From NCBI GenBank assembly GCA_964368445.1, contig CAYJAY010000009.1:4711-68710 (forward strand): a DNA stretch of 64,000 nt. Direction: 5' to 3'. Position 1 is the stretch's first letter; every line of letters starts with the position of its first letter. A program made the translations under genes and the position numbers. The notes beneath the pieces were generated by a model. That model made no database searches. It had not been told where the DNA came from and saw only the letters and a program-made list of their open reading frames with translations. Below are positions 1 to 7,666 of the stretch, one piece after another. This stretch comes from CAYJAY01 sp964368445. GTDB lineage: Bacteria > Bacillota > Clostridia > Oscillospirales > Ruminococcaceae.

Positions 1-2
1 GA

Positions 3-341
3 GTTGCTTGGTTAACGGCAAACGGAGGGCAAACCATTGAGGTTGGAGAAGCAAGTGATTCAGGAATAACAAGACTTGAACATTCTAACGGGTTATATTT
101 ATATGAACATCTTGAGAATGAAATAAAAGCAATTATTTCACAGGGGGCATCTTTTGGCGCAGAGTCTGCCGTTGGAAAAAGTCAACACTTTGTGTTTGGG
201 GTTGATGTAGACACCGGTAGAATTGAGGTTGCGGGAACTAACCCAACCCCCGACGCAAATGGTTGGAATGCCGGTAGCGGGCTGTGGGTTTCGGAAATCG
301 GCGTTAATGCACCGCTTGGATCTTTCCATTTTCATTATTAA
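3..341 (+). CDS. C-terminal fragment of an unknown protein
   Basis: An open frame enters from the left edge and runs 112 codons to a TAA at 339-341. The visible part ends in a glycine-, asparagine- and tryptophan-containing stretch (NGWNAGSGLWVSEIGVN) and a terminal FHFHY. I do not recognise the family, and the start lies outside the window. A strong hairpin with U-runs on both sides follows within 25 bases, which supports a real gene end. An overlapping minus-strand frame at 138-335 is a shadow. Confidence 0.6.
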   Translation, partial: VAWLTANGGQTIEVGEASDSGITRLEHSNGLYLYEHLENEIKAIISQGASFGAESAVGKSQHFVFGVDVDTGRIEVAGTNPTPDANGWNAGSGLWVSEIGVNAPLGSFHFHY

Positions 342-363
342 GAAGACTGTTTAAACAAAATTA

Positions 364-412
364 AAAAAGACAAAAACATTATGCTAAAAAGGCACAGTGT
401 TTTTGTCTTTTT
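364..412. terminator. Bidirectional intrinsic terminator
   Basis: Near-perfect inverted repeat with 15-base arms (AAAAAGACAAAAACA against TGTTTTTGTCTTTTT), A-rich on the left and T-rich on the right. It lies between two convergent genes and probably terminates both. Confidence 0.75.
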
Positions 413-424
413 GTTTTGCAAAGT

Positions 425-934
425 TTAGCCACCCAAGCTCGACACGCTTAAAAATTTATTTAAAGCGTTAGACAACGGTTTATACAATAAAAGCACGCTG
501 AAAAAATTTCCGACACAATGTGCAAAATCAAACGTTATGCCGGCTATGATATACGATATTCCGCCACCCGGCCCGCCCGTTATAAAATAGGGGATAGAGG
601 TAAGCGTTCCGAACAAAATTCCGAATATTCCGGCTATGACAGCAAGCACAATCGGGTTGGTTGTTTTTAAAAGATAAACGATTAAAAACAAAATTGTCCA
701 AACATACATATATGTAACCCACCAAATCCCAAAACCATACACCAAACCTTGAAGTAAAACAAATGTGTAGATAATAAAAAGTGTTTTCTTTTTAAAAGCT
801 CCTGTGTATATTATGACAAGCAGCGAAACAAGCTCGATGTTTGGTAGGGGAGCTAGCGCTATTTGGGCAACAAACATAATGGCGGCACAAAGGGCATAAA
901 GCACCAAACTTCTGTAAGTTGAGGTAGTAGCCAT
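425..934 (-). CDS. ECF transporter S component, probable cobalamin or cobalamin-precursor uptake
   Basis: 169-residue hydrophobic protein with about six membrane segments, the size and layout of the substrate-binding S component of energy-coupling factor transporters. It would capture a vitamin in the membrane and pass it in with shared EcfA/EcfA'/EcfT units, which are not in this window. It starts 4 bases after the stop of the DUF4430 gene, so the two are probably translationally coupled. The operon leader carries a cobalamin riboswitch, so the substrate is inferred to be B12 or a related corrinoid (CbrT-like). Family assignment rests on length, topology and context; the substrate is inference. 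Confidence 0.75.
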   Translation of the reverse strand: MATTSTYRSLVLYALCAAIMFVAQIALAPLPNIELVSLLVIIYTGAFKKKTLFIIYTFVLLQGLVYGFGIWWVTYMYVWTILFLIVYLLKTTNPIVLAVIAGIFGILFGTLTSIPYFITGGPGGGISYIIAGITFDFAHCVGNFFSVLLLYKPLSNALNKFLSVSSLGG

Positions 935-938
935 TTGA

Positions 939-1340
939 CTAATATCCTATGATAAGGGAAATTTCAAAGTTGTCGCCGTCATAGATTGGGGTTGTGTCAA
1001 CTCCGGTCTCAACATATTCGCCACGTTTTGTGAACGACCACCATTCTTGGTTTGCGTCGTCGACGGTATACCCGTCAACCGTTTTGACAAAAAGTCCAAA
1101 ATCGCTTTCTTCCCCCGCTATAATTCCCTCAGGTTCGAGAGCGTCACGCAGGAATTCGGCGTCCGTTTGAACGGTTAGTTGGTTTTGTGAACCGTCTTTA
1201 GCCGTAATAGTTATACCTATCTCTTTTGAGCCTGTTGCAGTTTCGGGTTGATAGGCATACCAAAGAGCGGCAAACAATCCGATTAAAAAAGCAAGTATAC
1301 AGATAGATGTGATTAGAATTTTTTTGTTTTTTGTTGACAT
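939..1340 (-). CDS. Membrane-anchored DUF4430 (transcobalamin-like) protein
   Basis: 133 residues: an N-terminal membrane anchor (about 7-29), then one DUF4430 domain (about 40-131) with the family's QEWWSF tryptophan pair and the DGDNFEISLI ending. DUF4430 resembles the C-terminal beta domain of eukaryotic transcobalamin and intrinsic factor. No lipobox is visible, so it is held by an uncleaved helix. First gene after a cobalamin riboswitch and directly upstream of an ECF S component. It probably captures corrinoid at the cell surface and hands it to the S component; that role is inferred from family and context. Its Shine-Dalgarno GGAGG lies inside the riboswitch terminator. Confidence 0.82.
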   Translation of the reverse strand: MSTKNKKILITSICILAFLIGLFAALWYAYQPETATGSKEIGITITAKDGSQNQLTVQTDAEFLRDALEPEGIIAGEESDFGLFVKTVDGYTVDDANQEWWSFTKRGEYVETGVDTTPIYDGDNFEISLIIGY

Positions 1341-1347
1341 AAAAAAG

Positions 1348-1377
1348 CCTCCATTTCATTTTTAAATGAATCGGAGG
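1348..1377 (-). terminator. Riboswitch expression-platform terminator overlapping the ribosome-binding site
   Basis: On the minus strand, CCTCC...GGAGG with an inner TTCATTT/AAATGAA stem is followed by a run of six T. The 3' arm GGAGG sits 7 bases before the ATG of the DUF4430 gene, so the same hairpin can stop transcription and hide the ribosome-binding site. Confidence 0.8.
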
Positions 1378-1429
1378 ATACAAAAGAGCATAAAAAGCCC
1401 TTGCACCCACACCGATACCACGCAGTGTC

Positions 1430-1612
1430 AGTAGCCACAATGTTCTTGAAGTCGGTTTTCTGGCTTGAACATCAAACGCTTTTGTTTCGCCTTCCCAAAA
1501 TTAATCAGTGGCATACCTGAAACAAAAACTCTGTTCTCACAGCGACGGGTTCGCACAGGATTTTAACCTGTTTCCCATGTTGCAAACTGCAACTCAACAA
1601 GAACCTTAAACT
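1430..1612 (-). promoter_or_regulatory. Cobalamin (B12) riboswitch
   Basis: Read on the minus strand, the leader has the conserved elements of the AdoCbl riboswitch core: a GGGAA segment, AAAATCCTG, GCGAACCCGTCGCTGTGA, then the B12 box core GCCACTG (1506-1512) and GGGAAGGC (about 1491-1498). It lies directly upstream of a terminator hairpin and the DUF4430/ECF pair. Exact ends are approximate. Bound cobalamin should lower expression of the downstream uptake genes. Confidence 0.9.
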
Positions 1613-1662
1613 ATTAAACTGTAGTTAATATTATATAGTAAATATTTTTTAAGTCAATATCT

Positions 1663-2571
1663 TTATTCAATAATTTTGTTATAATTTATGTTATCTATCT
1701 CGTCAAATACAAAACCTTGAAGTTTAACTTGTTTTATAAATTCATCAAGTATTTCGGCGTTTGTTGAAGAAACGGTGTGAAGAAGATAGATGCCGCCGCC
1801 ATGTGCAGACGACACAAGTTTTTGCAAACTTTCTTGTGGGTCGGGTTGGTTGTCGGTTTCCCAATCGAGATATGCAAAACTCCAAAAGATGCTTTTGTAT
1901 CCAAGGCTTTGAACAAGGCTCAACGTTTGTTCGGAAAATTCTCCTTTGGGAAATCTAAAAAGAGTCATCTCATAGTTGAACTGTTCCAACACCATGTTGT
2001 GTAGGTTCATAACATCGTCGGTGGCGTCTTGTATCGAGATTTCGGGAAGAGTTAGGTGTCTTTCTGTGTGGTTAGCGAGAATATGTCCGTCGTCGATTAT
2101 TCTTTGAACGATGAGCGGTTCGCGTTCGAGATAGTCACCCGTTATGAAAAATGTTCCCTTTATATTATTTTGATTTAAGATGTCGATGATCGTTTCGGTG
2201 TATCCGTTTTCATATCCTAAATCAAACGTCAAATAGATTGTGTTAGATTCCGATGGATAGAGAAACACACCGCCCAAGTCGGAATACTGATTTTGTGCGT
2301 TAACCGCGTCGGTAGGCTGATTTGAAGCGTTTCGGCTTTTGCCAAGTCCCCAACCTATCTTGTTGTCCGAAAGGTTGCTAATCGGTATATCCTGTTGAAT
2401 AGAAGAGGCTTCCGACTCGTGGCTATATGGTTCGTTTACGGCCGAGTTTGTGCGGCTTTGTTGTTCGTTTGCTATTTCGGCAGGCGTTTTGTTTTCAACT
2501 GTCAACAATATAACCGCCACCATCAACAGAAAAGCCGAGCAAGAAAGCACCAATGTTTTAAAAATATTCAT
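1663..2571 (-). CDS. PdaA-like polysaccharide deacetylase
   Basis: 302 residues: an N-terminal membrane or signal segment (5-25), a low-complexity linker, and a NodB deacetylase domain (about 110-295). Motifs: TFDLGYENG at 115-123 with catalytic Asp117, metal-binding NHTERH at 167-172, RFPKG at 206-210 and LLHT with His275. TFDxGYENG is typical of PdaA-type enzymes, which deacetylate muramic acid residues so that spore-cortex muramic delta-lactam can form. The second Asp of the usual TFDD is Leu118; substitution there is common in this subfamily. A spore-cortex role fits the many sporulation genes nearby but is inferred. RBS AAAGGAA precedes the ATG. Confidence 0.82.
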   Translation of the reverse strand: MNIFKTLVLSCSAFLLMVAVILLTVENKTPAEIANEQQSRTNSAVNEPYSHESEASSIQQDIPISNLSDNKIGWGLGKSRNASNQPTDAVNAQNQYSDLGGVFLYPSESNTIYLTFDLGYENGYTETIIDILNQNNIKGTFFITGDYLEREPLIVQRIIDDGHILANHTERHLTLPEISIQDATDDVMNLHNMVLEQFNYEMTLFRFPKGEFSEQTLSLVQSLGYKSIFWSFAYLDWETDNQPDPQESLQKLVSSAHGGGIYLLHTVSSTNAEILDEFIKQVKLQGFVFDEIDNINYNKIIE

Positions 2572-2593
2572 ATTAATTTCCTTTTAAATAAAA

Positions 2594-2627
2594 AAATACC
2601 AGCATTGCGTATACAACACTAGTATTT
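2594..2627 (-). terminator. Intrinsic terminator of the NusG-II gene
   Basis: Inverted repeat AAATACTAG/CTGGTATTT on the minus strand followed by a T-run. It lies between the NusG-II protein gene and the downstream deacetylase gene. Confidence 0.6.
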
Positions 2628-2684
2628 GTAAAAATCTCGGATTTATTTAATAGGATGTTAAAAAAATTTAATTGTCTATACAGT

Positions 2685-3023
2685 TTAATTGTTTTCGTTA
2701 ACGATAACAACAACCTTTGCCGGCATACAAACTGCGTTTTCAAATGGATTTCTGATGTATCCAAAACCCTCACAAAGATGGTCGGGACAAAGCGATTGTA
2801 CAAACCGAACAGCCCCGCTAGAAACCTCAAGCGTTACATGATAGTCTGCCTCATAAGAATAGATGTTATCAATCGAAAGGTCGATGGTATCGATTATTTC
2901 ACCATTATAATATACATCTGCTCTTGTGTTGCTTGAACTGTTAAGGTTGATAATCAAGGCGGCTAAAAGTGAAACAGCAAGCAAGCTTAAAACAATAATA
3001 ATTTCAAATTTTCTTTTTTTCAT
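2685..3023 (-). CDS. NusG domain II-containing small membrane-anchored protein
   Basis: About 112 residues: one N-terminal membrane helix followed by the compact beta domain of the NusG_II family, recognisable by CPDHLCEGFGYI, a single later Cys and a VCMPAKVVVIV ending. The family occurs in Firmicutes, often near heptaprenyl diphosphate synthase component I or Rnf/flavin genes, and its function is unknown. Neither start has a clear Shine-Dalgarno; MKKRKF at 3023 is preferred over an ATG 6 codons upstream because the helix then begins near the N-terminus. A TATAAT-like stretch lies just upstream, so a very short leader is possible. Confidence 0.75.
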   Translation of the reverse strand: MKKRKFEIIIVLSLLAVSLLAALIINLNSSSNTRADVYYNGEIIDTIDLSIDNIYSYEADYHVTLEVSSGAVRFVQSLCPDHLCEGFGYIRNPFENAVCMPAKVVVIVNENN

Positions 3024-3110
3024 GGTGTTATTATAACACATTTTATGGTATTATAAAATAAAATAATTGAAAACAAAATAATAACAATAAGTATAGATTG
3101 GGAGGGGACT

Positions 3111-4502
3111 ATGCAACAGGATTTAAAGGGATATATTAATAAACATCTCGAGGATATAAAACGCGATTGCAAAAAACTCATCGACATAAACAGCGTTAAA
3201 AGCGAAGCGAAAGACGGCGCACCATATGGAGAGGGGATAAGAAAAGTTCAACTCGCGGCTATCGAGATATGCGAAAGGTTGGGATTTTCTGTTGTTGATT
3301 GCGAAGGGGTGTTGGCCTATGCGCACTATGGCAGGGAGGATAAGTTTATCGGAATGGCGTCCCATCTTGACGTTGTGCCGGCAGTGGATGGTTGGGACAG
3401 CGATCCCTTCCAGTGTACCGAAAGGGACGGTTATCTTGTTGGACGCGGGGCGTATGATAACAAGATTCCATTCGTTTTAACCGTTTATGCCGCGAAGTAT
3501 TTCATAGACAACAAAATACCGTTAAAATATGGTATCAGGATATTTATGGGGACAGACGAAGAAAGCGGAATGACCGACCTTGAATATTATCTTAAACACT
3601 ACAAAGCGCCGGTGTTTTCGTTTACGCCCGACCACAGATTTCCCGTTTGTCATGGTGAAAAAGGACGTTTTGAAACAAACTTGATTTCACAAAAAATCAT
3701 CGATCGCGCAGTAGTTTCGCTTGAGGGTGGAAACGCGTCCAACGCTGTGTCTGATAGATGTAAAGCTGTGATTAAACCGGAGTTTTCCGAAAGATTGATA
3801 AAGACACTAACGGGGAACAGCAATGTTTCATATTCTTTGGAACAAGATTCAATAGTTATTACAACTGCTGGACAATCACAACACGCAAGTAAACCGCACA
3901 ACGCTACAAACGCAAATCAAGTGATGACAAAACTTTTGCTTGAAAGCGATATATTAAATGGAGAAGAAAAAACAATAGTTGAGTTTATTAACGGATCTCT
4001 TGAATCGTTGGATGGAGAATTTTTTGATATAGTGTCGGACGACGGCATCTTTACTCCACTTACTATAATAGGCGGAAAGTTAAACATAATTAACGACAGC
4101 TATGTTTTAAATCTCGACAGCAGATATCCGACATCTATCGAACCAAAACAACTAGAGCAAAAGATATATCAAAAAGCTGTTCAAAATAAATTCACGATAG
4201 GCACAAGCGAAAATTCCCCGCCGTACTATATATCCACAGAAAATCCCGCGATAGAGGCTTTAATCGAAAGTTATAGAGAGGTTACGGGATACGAGGACAC
4301 GCCGTATGTTATGGCGGGCGCAACATATGCAAGGGTTTTGCCCAACGCGGTGTCGTTCGGCATCAAGTTTGATAATAGAAAGAAAGAGCAATGGGCGGGG
4401 GAGGCACACATGAAAAACGAAGCGGTTCCCGTTTCGGACATGGTAGACGCCACCGAGATATTTATAAAATCCATCATAAAACTTCAACAGCTTGAATTTT
4501 AA
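3111..4502 (+). CDS. M20-family (Sapep/PepV-like) dipeptidase
   Basis: 463 residues, the usual length of Sapep/PepV dipeptidases, which are cytosolic metal-dependent enzymes cleaving dipeptides with a free N-terminus. Likely metal ligands: SHLDVVP (His85, Asp87), GRGAYDNK (Asp116) and TDEES (Glu150/Glu151). The lid domain lies at about 190-310, and the C-terminal GGKLNIINDSY and GATYARVLPNAVSFG segments complete the fold. RBS GGGAGGGG lies 6 bases before the ATG. It is a single gene between a divergent NusG-II gene and a strong terminator. Likely role: peptide catabolism. Confidence 0.88.
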   Translation: MQQDLKGYINKHLEDIKRDCKKLIDINSVKSEAKDGAPYGEGIRKVQLAAIEICERLGFSVVDCEGVLAYAHYGREDKFIGMASHLDVVPAVDGWDSDPFQCTERDGYLVGRGAYDNKIPFVLTVYAAKYFIDNKIPLKYGIRIFMGTDEESGMTDLEYYLKHYKAPVFSFTPDHRFPVCHGEKGRFETNLISQKIIDRAVVSLEGGNASNAVSDRCKAVIKPEFSERLIKTLTGNSNVSYSLEQDSIVITTAGQSQHASKPHNATNANQVMTKLLLESDILNGEEKTIVEFINGSLESLDGEFFDIVSDDGIFTPLTIIGGKLNIINDSYVLNLDSRYPTSIEPKQLEQKIYQKAVQNKFTIGTSENSPPYYISTENPAIEALIESYREVTGYEDTPYVMAGATYARVLPNAVSFGIKFDNRKKEQWAGEAHMKNEAVPVSDMVDATEIFIKSIIKLQQLEF

Positions 4503-4503
4503 C

Positions 4504-4552
4504 AACAAAACAAACCTGTGGTCGAGTTTAATCGTCACAGGTTTGTTTTGTT
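4504..4552. terminator. Bidirectional intrinsic terminator
   Basis: Perfect 17-base arms (AACAAAACAAACCTGTG and its complement) around a 15-base loop, A-rich outside left and T-rich outside right. It separates the convergent dipeptidase and membrane-protein genes. Confidence 0.85.
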
Positions 4553-4585
4553 ATCATTAAAAAAGTTTACCATTCAAAAGTTAAA

Positions 4586-5029
4586 TTATATCTTGATGTT
4601 TTTTGAACGTAAGATACAAAGCTTAACAATAGAAACTATACCGATATAGATAAAGAAAACCGACATCACAAAAGGCAATATGTTGTCTGACAGGGTGTTA
4701 TTTAATATAAAGAAACTTTTGTTTAATATGTTGTATGAAACAAAAAACATAGTCAAGTTTATAAAACCTAAACTAAAAAATAGAACGGGACATAGGTCGA
4801 TATACCGTGAAACAGTTTTGCTGTAACAATTCATATAGACAATTAAAGTGAAATAATACATCAGTGAAGCACATAATAAAACGCTAGACTGAATTAGTGG
4901 AGAAGCCCATATAAACTTCATATTTACAACAAAGTTAATCAGCACTAGAAACAGGGATAATATCAGTGTTTGAAAAGCTATCTTGGTACCTAGGGATATT
5001 TTTTTTGGTTTGAAAGCGCTTTTATCCAA
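4586..5029 (-). CDS. Hypothetical four-helix membrane protein
   Basis: About 147 residues with four hydrophobic segments and a basic C-terminus (LRSKNIKI). Not recognised. The start is taken as TTG at 5029 because GGGAGGTG lies just upstream; the earlier ATG at 5068 has no ribosome-binding site. It is transcribed away from the DUF2089/membrane operon at 5278-6161, whose products are also small membrane proteins, so the two units may be functionally linked. Confidence 0.65.
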   Translation of the reverse strand: MDKSAFKPKKISLGTKIAFQTLILSLFLVLINFVVNMKFIWASPLIQSSVLLCASLMYYFTLIVYMNCYSKTVSRYIDLCPVLFFSLGFINLTMFFVSYNILNKSFFILNNTLSDNILPFVMSVFFIYIGIVSIVKLCILRSKNIKI

Positions 5030-5223
5030 TTCGACACCTCCCGTTTGTTGAAAAAAATTATGAAACATATACTGTTTTCATAAAATTATTTATTGATATT
5101 ATATGAAATTATTTTGAAGTAAATGTATAATACTTGTGTTTGTTGTATGAATAAACTGTTAATAATATTCAGGAAAATTAATTGAATGTTTTTAAAAAAT
5201 AATATTTAGTAATAATTTTAATA

Positions 5224-5263
5224 TTGACTTTAATAATATTAAATGATACACTAAATATTATTA
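5224..5263 (+). promoter_or_regulatory. Promoter flanked by an AT-rich inverted repeat (probable operator)
   Basis: TTGACT at 5224-5229, a 17-base spacer and TACACT at 5247-5252. Perfect 10-base arms TAATAATATT (5231-5240) and AATATTATTA (5254-5263) flank the -10 box, and another similar AATAATATT lies at about 5203. The placement suggests repression, perhaps by the HTH protein encoded immediately downstream. Confidence 0.6.
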
Positions 5264-5277
5264 AAGGAGGTGACGTG

Positions 5278-5580
5278 TTGGCTATCGAAACATTGCCTGA
5301 ATGGATGAGGGAACTGGACGAACAAGATTTGAATTTTATTAAAAAGTTTATTTTGTCCTCCGGTTCGTTAAAAGAAGTAGCGGACATTTATAAAGTGACC
5401 TATCCAACGGTTAGGCTAAGGCTTGATAAACTAATCGGTAAGATTAAGATTGTGGATGACACGGCGAACGAGCCGTATATATCGCTTATCAAGCGGCTTG
5501 CTGTGGACGACAGGTTGGATTTTGACACCGCAAAGATATTGATTAACGAATATAAACGAACGAAAGAGAAGGATAATTAG
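5278..5580 (+). CDS. DUF2089-type helix-turn-helix protein
   Basis: 100 residues: an acidic N-terminus (LPEWMRELDEQD), then a helix-turn-helix (about 24-60, GSLKEVADIYKVTYPTVRLRLDKLI) typical of the DNA-binding half of DUF2089 proteins, and a helical tail with AVDDRLDFDTAKILI. The zinc-ribbon half found in longer members is absent. Start is TTG at 5278, 7 bases after AAAGGAGGTGA; the in-frame ATG at 5224 overlaps the promoter. First gene of an operon with two small membrane proteins, in the usual arrangement of a regulator next to envelope-associated proteins. Probably autoregulated through the palindrome over its promoter. Confidence 0.78.
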   Translation: MAIETLPEWMRELDEQDLNFIKKFILSSGSLKEVADIYKVTYPTVRLRLDKLIGKIKIVDDTANEPYISLIKRLAVDDRLDFDTAKILINEYKRTKEKDN

Positions 5581-5844
5581 ATGTCAAATTTAATAGTTCT
5601 ATTGGTTTTTATAATTACAATTCCGACGATGTTATTTATTATAGAGTTTTTGCTTTGTAAAAAACATTCAAAGTTTGCTGTGGTTTTGCCTGTAATCGTG
5701 GCTTGTTTTGCGGTGTTGTTTGGTTTTTTGGCGATTATGGTTAGCGCAATTATGTTTTTGATCTATTTTGTGTTTACATTTTCGGAAAAAGAAAAGATAA
5801 AAAAACTTTCCGAGATTGACAAGATGAACATAGAAGATCTATAA
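5581..5844 (+). CDS. Small membrane protein, DUF2089 operon
   Basis: 87 residues with two or three hydrophobic segments and a charged C-terminal tail. ATG follows the stop of the DUF2089 gene directly (TAG-ATG), with AGAGAAGGA as ribosome-binding site. Not recognised. The tight packing indicates co-expression with the HTH regulator. Confidence 0.7.
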   Translation: MSNLIVLLVFIITIPTMLFIIEFLLCKKHSKFAVVLPVIVACFAVLFGFLAIMVSAIMFLIYFVFTFSEKEKIKKLSEIDKMNIEDL

Positions 5845-5858
5845 AAATGGGAGAAGAG

Positions 5859-6161
5859 ATGTATTTATTAAATGTTTTAAGCTTGGTTTTAGGTTTGTTG
5901 TCGTGGGCGCTACCCTTAATTGCGTATGTTAGAAATCTCGAAAAAAACCGAAGCTTGATGTTTTTGTTTATAAGCATGACAAGTTGTATAATTTCTTTAG
6001 TTTCACAGATGCTGTATCAAAGGTATCTTGCGATAGCGGAAGCGGCTTCTGCTATTTTTGATACAATGCCGTCTGTTGCTTTGGTTTCGGCTACGCTCGG
6101 TTTGGTTACGATAGCACTTAACGGCGTGGTAATGTTTAATGTCATCAGTCAAAAGAAATAG
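5859..6161 (+). CDS. Small membrane protein, DUF2089 operon
   Basis: About 100 residues with three hydrophobic segments and a short basic end (SQKK). ATG at 5859 is preferred because GGGAG lies 5 bases upstream; an earlier ATG at 5847 has none. Last gene of the operon, followed by a hairpin. Not recognised; probably works with its two neighbours. Confidence 0.7.
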   Translation: MYLLNVLSLVLGLLSWALPLIAYVRNLEKNRSLMFLFISMTSCIISLVSQMLYQRYLAIAEAASAIFDTMPSVALVSATLGLVTIALNGVVMFNVISQKK

Positions 6162-6227
6162 ATAACAAATATAGCGAATATAAAAAATTCATTTTTTAAT
6201 TGTTGTTTTTGTCTTTTTCAAGGGTTA

Positions 6228-6273
6228 TAATTAAAGCCTACTGAATGACTAGTTGTTCGGTAGGTTTTAATTA
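6228..6273 (+). terminator. Hairpin, probable terminator
   Basis: Arms TAATTAAAGCCTACTGAA and TTCGGTAGGTTTTAATTA pair over about 17 positions around a 10-base loop. The U-run is interrupted by A, so efficiency is uncertain. Confidence 0.55.
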
Positions 6274-6326
6274 ATTTAGTATAAAAAAACCTTGGGTTTA
6301 TTTTTAAAGAAAGATGGGTTTTTAAA

Positions 6327-7535
6327 ATGGAATCGCTAAAAGAATTATATCGAATTGGAATAGGGCCTTCGAGTTCACATACAATGGGTCCTAATAATGC
6401 GGCTAAACTGTTTCTTAAAAATAATCCAACCGCAACGAGTTTTGAAGCGGTGCTTAAAGGATCTCTTGCCAAAACCGGAAAGGGACATTTAACGGACAAG
6501 GCGATTATTGACGGTTTTTCCCCGAAACCTTGTACAGTTGTCTTTTCGGACGACAAGACCGAATATTCCCACCCCAACACCCTTGAACTTAAAGCTTTTG
6601 ACCGTGACAAAAACGAAATTATGTTTTGGCGCGTGTTTAGCGTTGGGGGCGGAAAGATTGTTGTTGAGGGGGAACGCGTTCAAGACAAACCACAGGTATA
6701 TCCGCACAGATATTTTGAAGATATAAAAAAATATTGCGACGACAACGGAATTCGCCTTTTTGAATATGTAAGACAGTTTGAGGGTGAAGAGATATTTGTT
6801 TTTTTAAGCGAGATTTGGGACACCATGAAAAAATCCATTCGAGCCGGAATCAAATCTGGGGGAGAACTTCCGGGAGGACTTGAAGTTCAAAAGAAAGCAG
6901 GTATTCTGTTCAACCAACGGCATATAGACGAAAGCCCCGAAATTAAAGAAAATCGGCTAGTGTGTTCATACGCTTTTGCGGTTAGTGAAGAGAACGCGTC
7001 GGGGGGAACTGTTGTAACAGCGCCTACTTGTGGGGCTTGCGGAGTTTTGCCGGCAGTTTTGTTCCATATGCAAAAAAAACGAGGGTTTTCCGACGAGGAG
7101 ATTGTGCGGGCGCTTGCGACGGCGGGAATTGTAGGAAACGTCATTAAAACTAACGCTTCGATAAGCGGCGCGGAATGTGGTTGCCAAGCCGAGATTGGAA
7201 GCGCTTGTTCGATGGCGGCGGCGGGGCTTGCTGAACTTTTTGAGATGGATATCGACCAGATAGAATACGCCGCCGAAGTAGCAATGGAACATCATCTTGG
7301 TCTTACGTGCGATCCGATTAACGGCCTTGTGCAGATACCGTGTATCGAACGAAATGCTGTTGCCGCGATGAGGGCGATAAACGCGTTGAGCCTTGCAAAC
7401 TTTTTGACACATACTCGAAAGATATCGTTTGACGTCGTAGTCAAAACTATGTACGAAACGGGCAGAGATCTTTTTAGCAAGTATCGAGAGACGTCGGAGG
7501 GCGGTTTGGCCAAGACGTATATTGAAAACATATAA
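6327..7535 (+). CDS. sdaA: L-serine ammonia-lyase (serine dehydratase), single chain
   Basis: 402 residues with the beta and alpha domains in one chain, as in SdaA/SdaB. It converts L-serine to pyruvate and ammonia using an oxygen-sensitive [4Fe-4S] cluster. The N-terminal IGIGPSSSHTMGP signature binds substrate. Conserved cysteines lie in APTCGACG, ECGCQAEIGSACS and CDPINGLVQIPCIERNA. At about 400 residues it is somewhat shorter than the E. coli enzymes. No strong Shine-Dalgarno is visible (AAAGAAAGATGGG lies upstream). Single-gene unit between two hairpins; likely role is amino-acid fermentation. Confidence 0.93.
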   Translation: MESLKELYRIGIGPSSSHTMGPNNAAKLFLKNNPTATSFEAVLKGSLAKTGKGHLTDKAIIDGFSPKPCTVVFSDDKTEYSHPNTLELKAFDRDKNEIMFWRVFSVGGGKIVVEGERVQDKPQVYPHRYFEDIKKYCDDNGIRLFEYVRQFEGEEIFVFLSEIWDTMKKSIRAGIKSGGELPGGLEVQKKAGILFNQRHIDESPEIKENRLVCSYAFAVSEENASGGTVVTAPTCGACGVLPAVLFHMQKKRGFSDEEIVRALATAGIVGNVIKTNASISGAECGCQAEIGSACSMAAAGLAELFEMDIDQIEYAAEVAMEHHLGLTCDPINGLVQIPCIERNAVAAMRAINALSLANFLTHTRKISFDVVVKTMYETGRDLFSKYRETSEGGLAKTYIENI

Positions 7536-7536
7536 A

Positions 7537-7564
7537 GAAACTCCGCCTTTCGGCGGAGTTTTGG
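7537..7564 (+). terminator. sdaA terminator (CTCCGCC hairpin family)
   Basis: CTCCGCC at 7541-7547, loop TTTC, GGCGGAG at 7552-7558, then TTTT. The same 7-base arms with different loops recur at 52754 and 60668. Confidence 0.7.
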
Positions 7565-7633
7565 CGTGTCAAAAAAGGTGCACACTAAAAATTATTGTTA
7601 AAAAGTATTGCACAAATAAAAAAGAGACCTGTA

Positions 7634-7664
7634 GGGACATGGCTTGCCATGTCCACTTTTTTTA
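7634..7664. terminator. Hairpin between convergent genes
   Basis: GGACATGG-CTTG-CCATGTCC followed by a run of T on the plus strand. It lies just past the end of the minus-strand yjbQ-like gene and downstream of sdaA. Confidence 0.6.
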
Positions 7665-7666
7665 AG

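Noticed and set aside
1198..1440. 80-codon minus-strand frame over the riboswitch and DUF4430 gene
   Set aside because: Overlaps a regulatory RNA and a real gene in another frame; no family resemblance.
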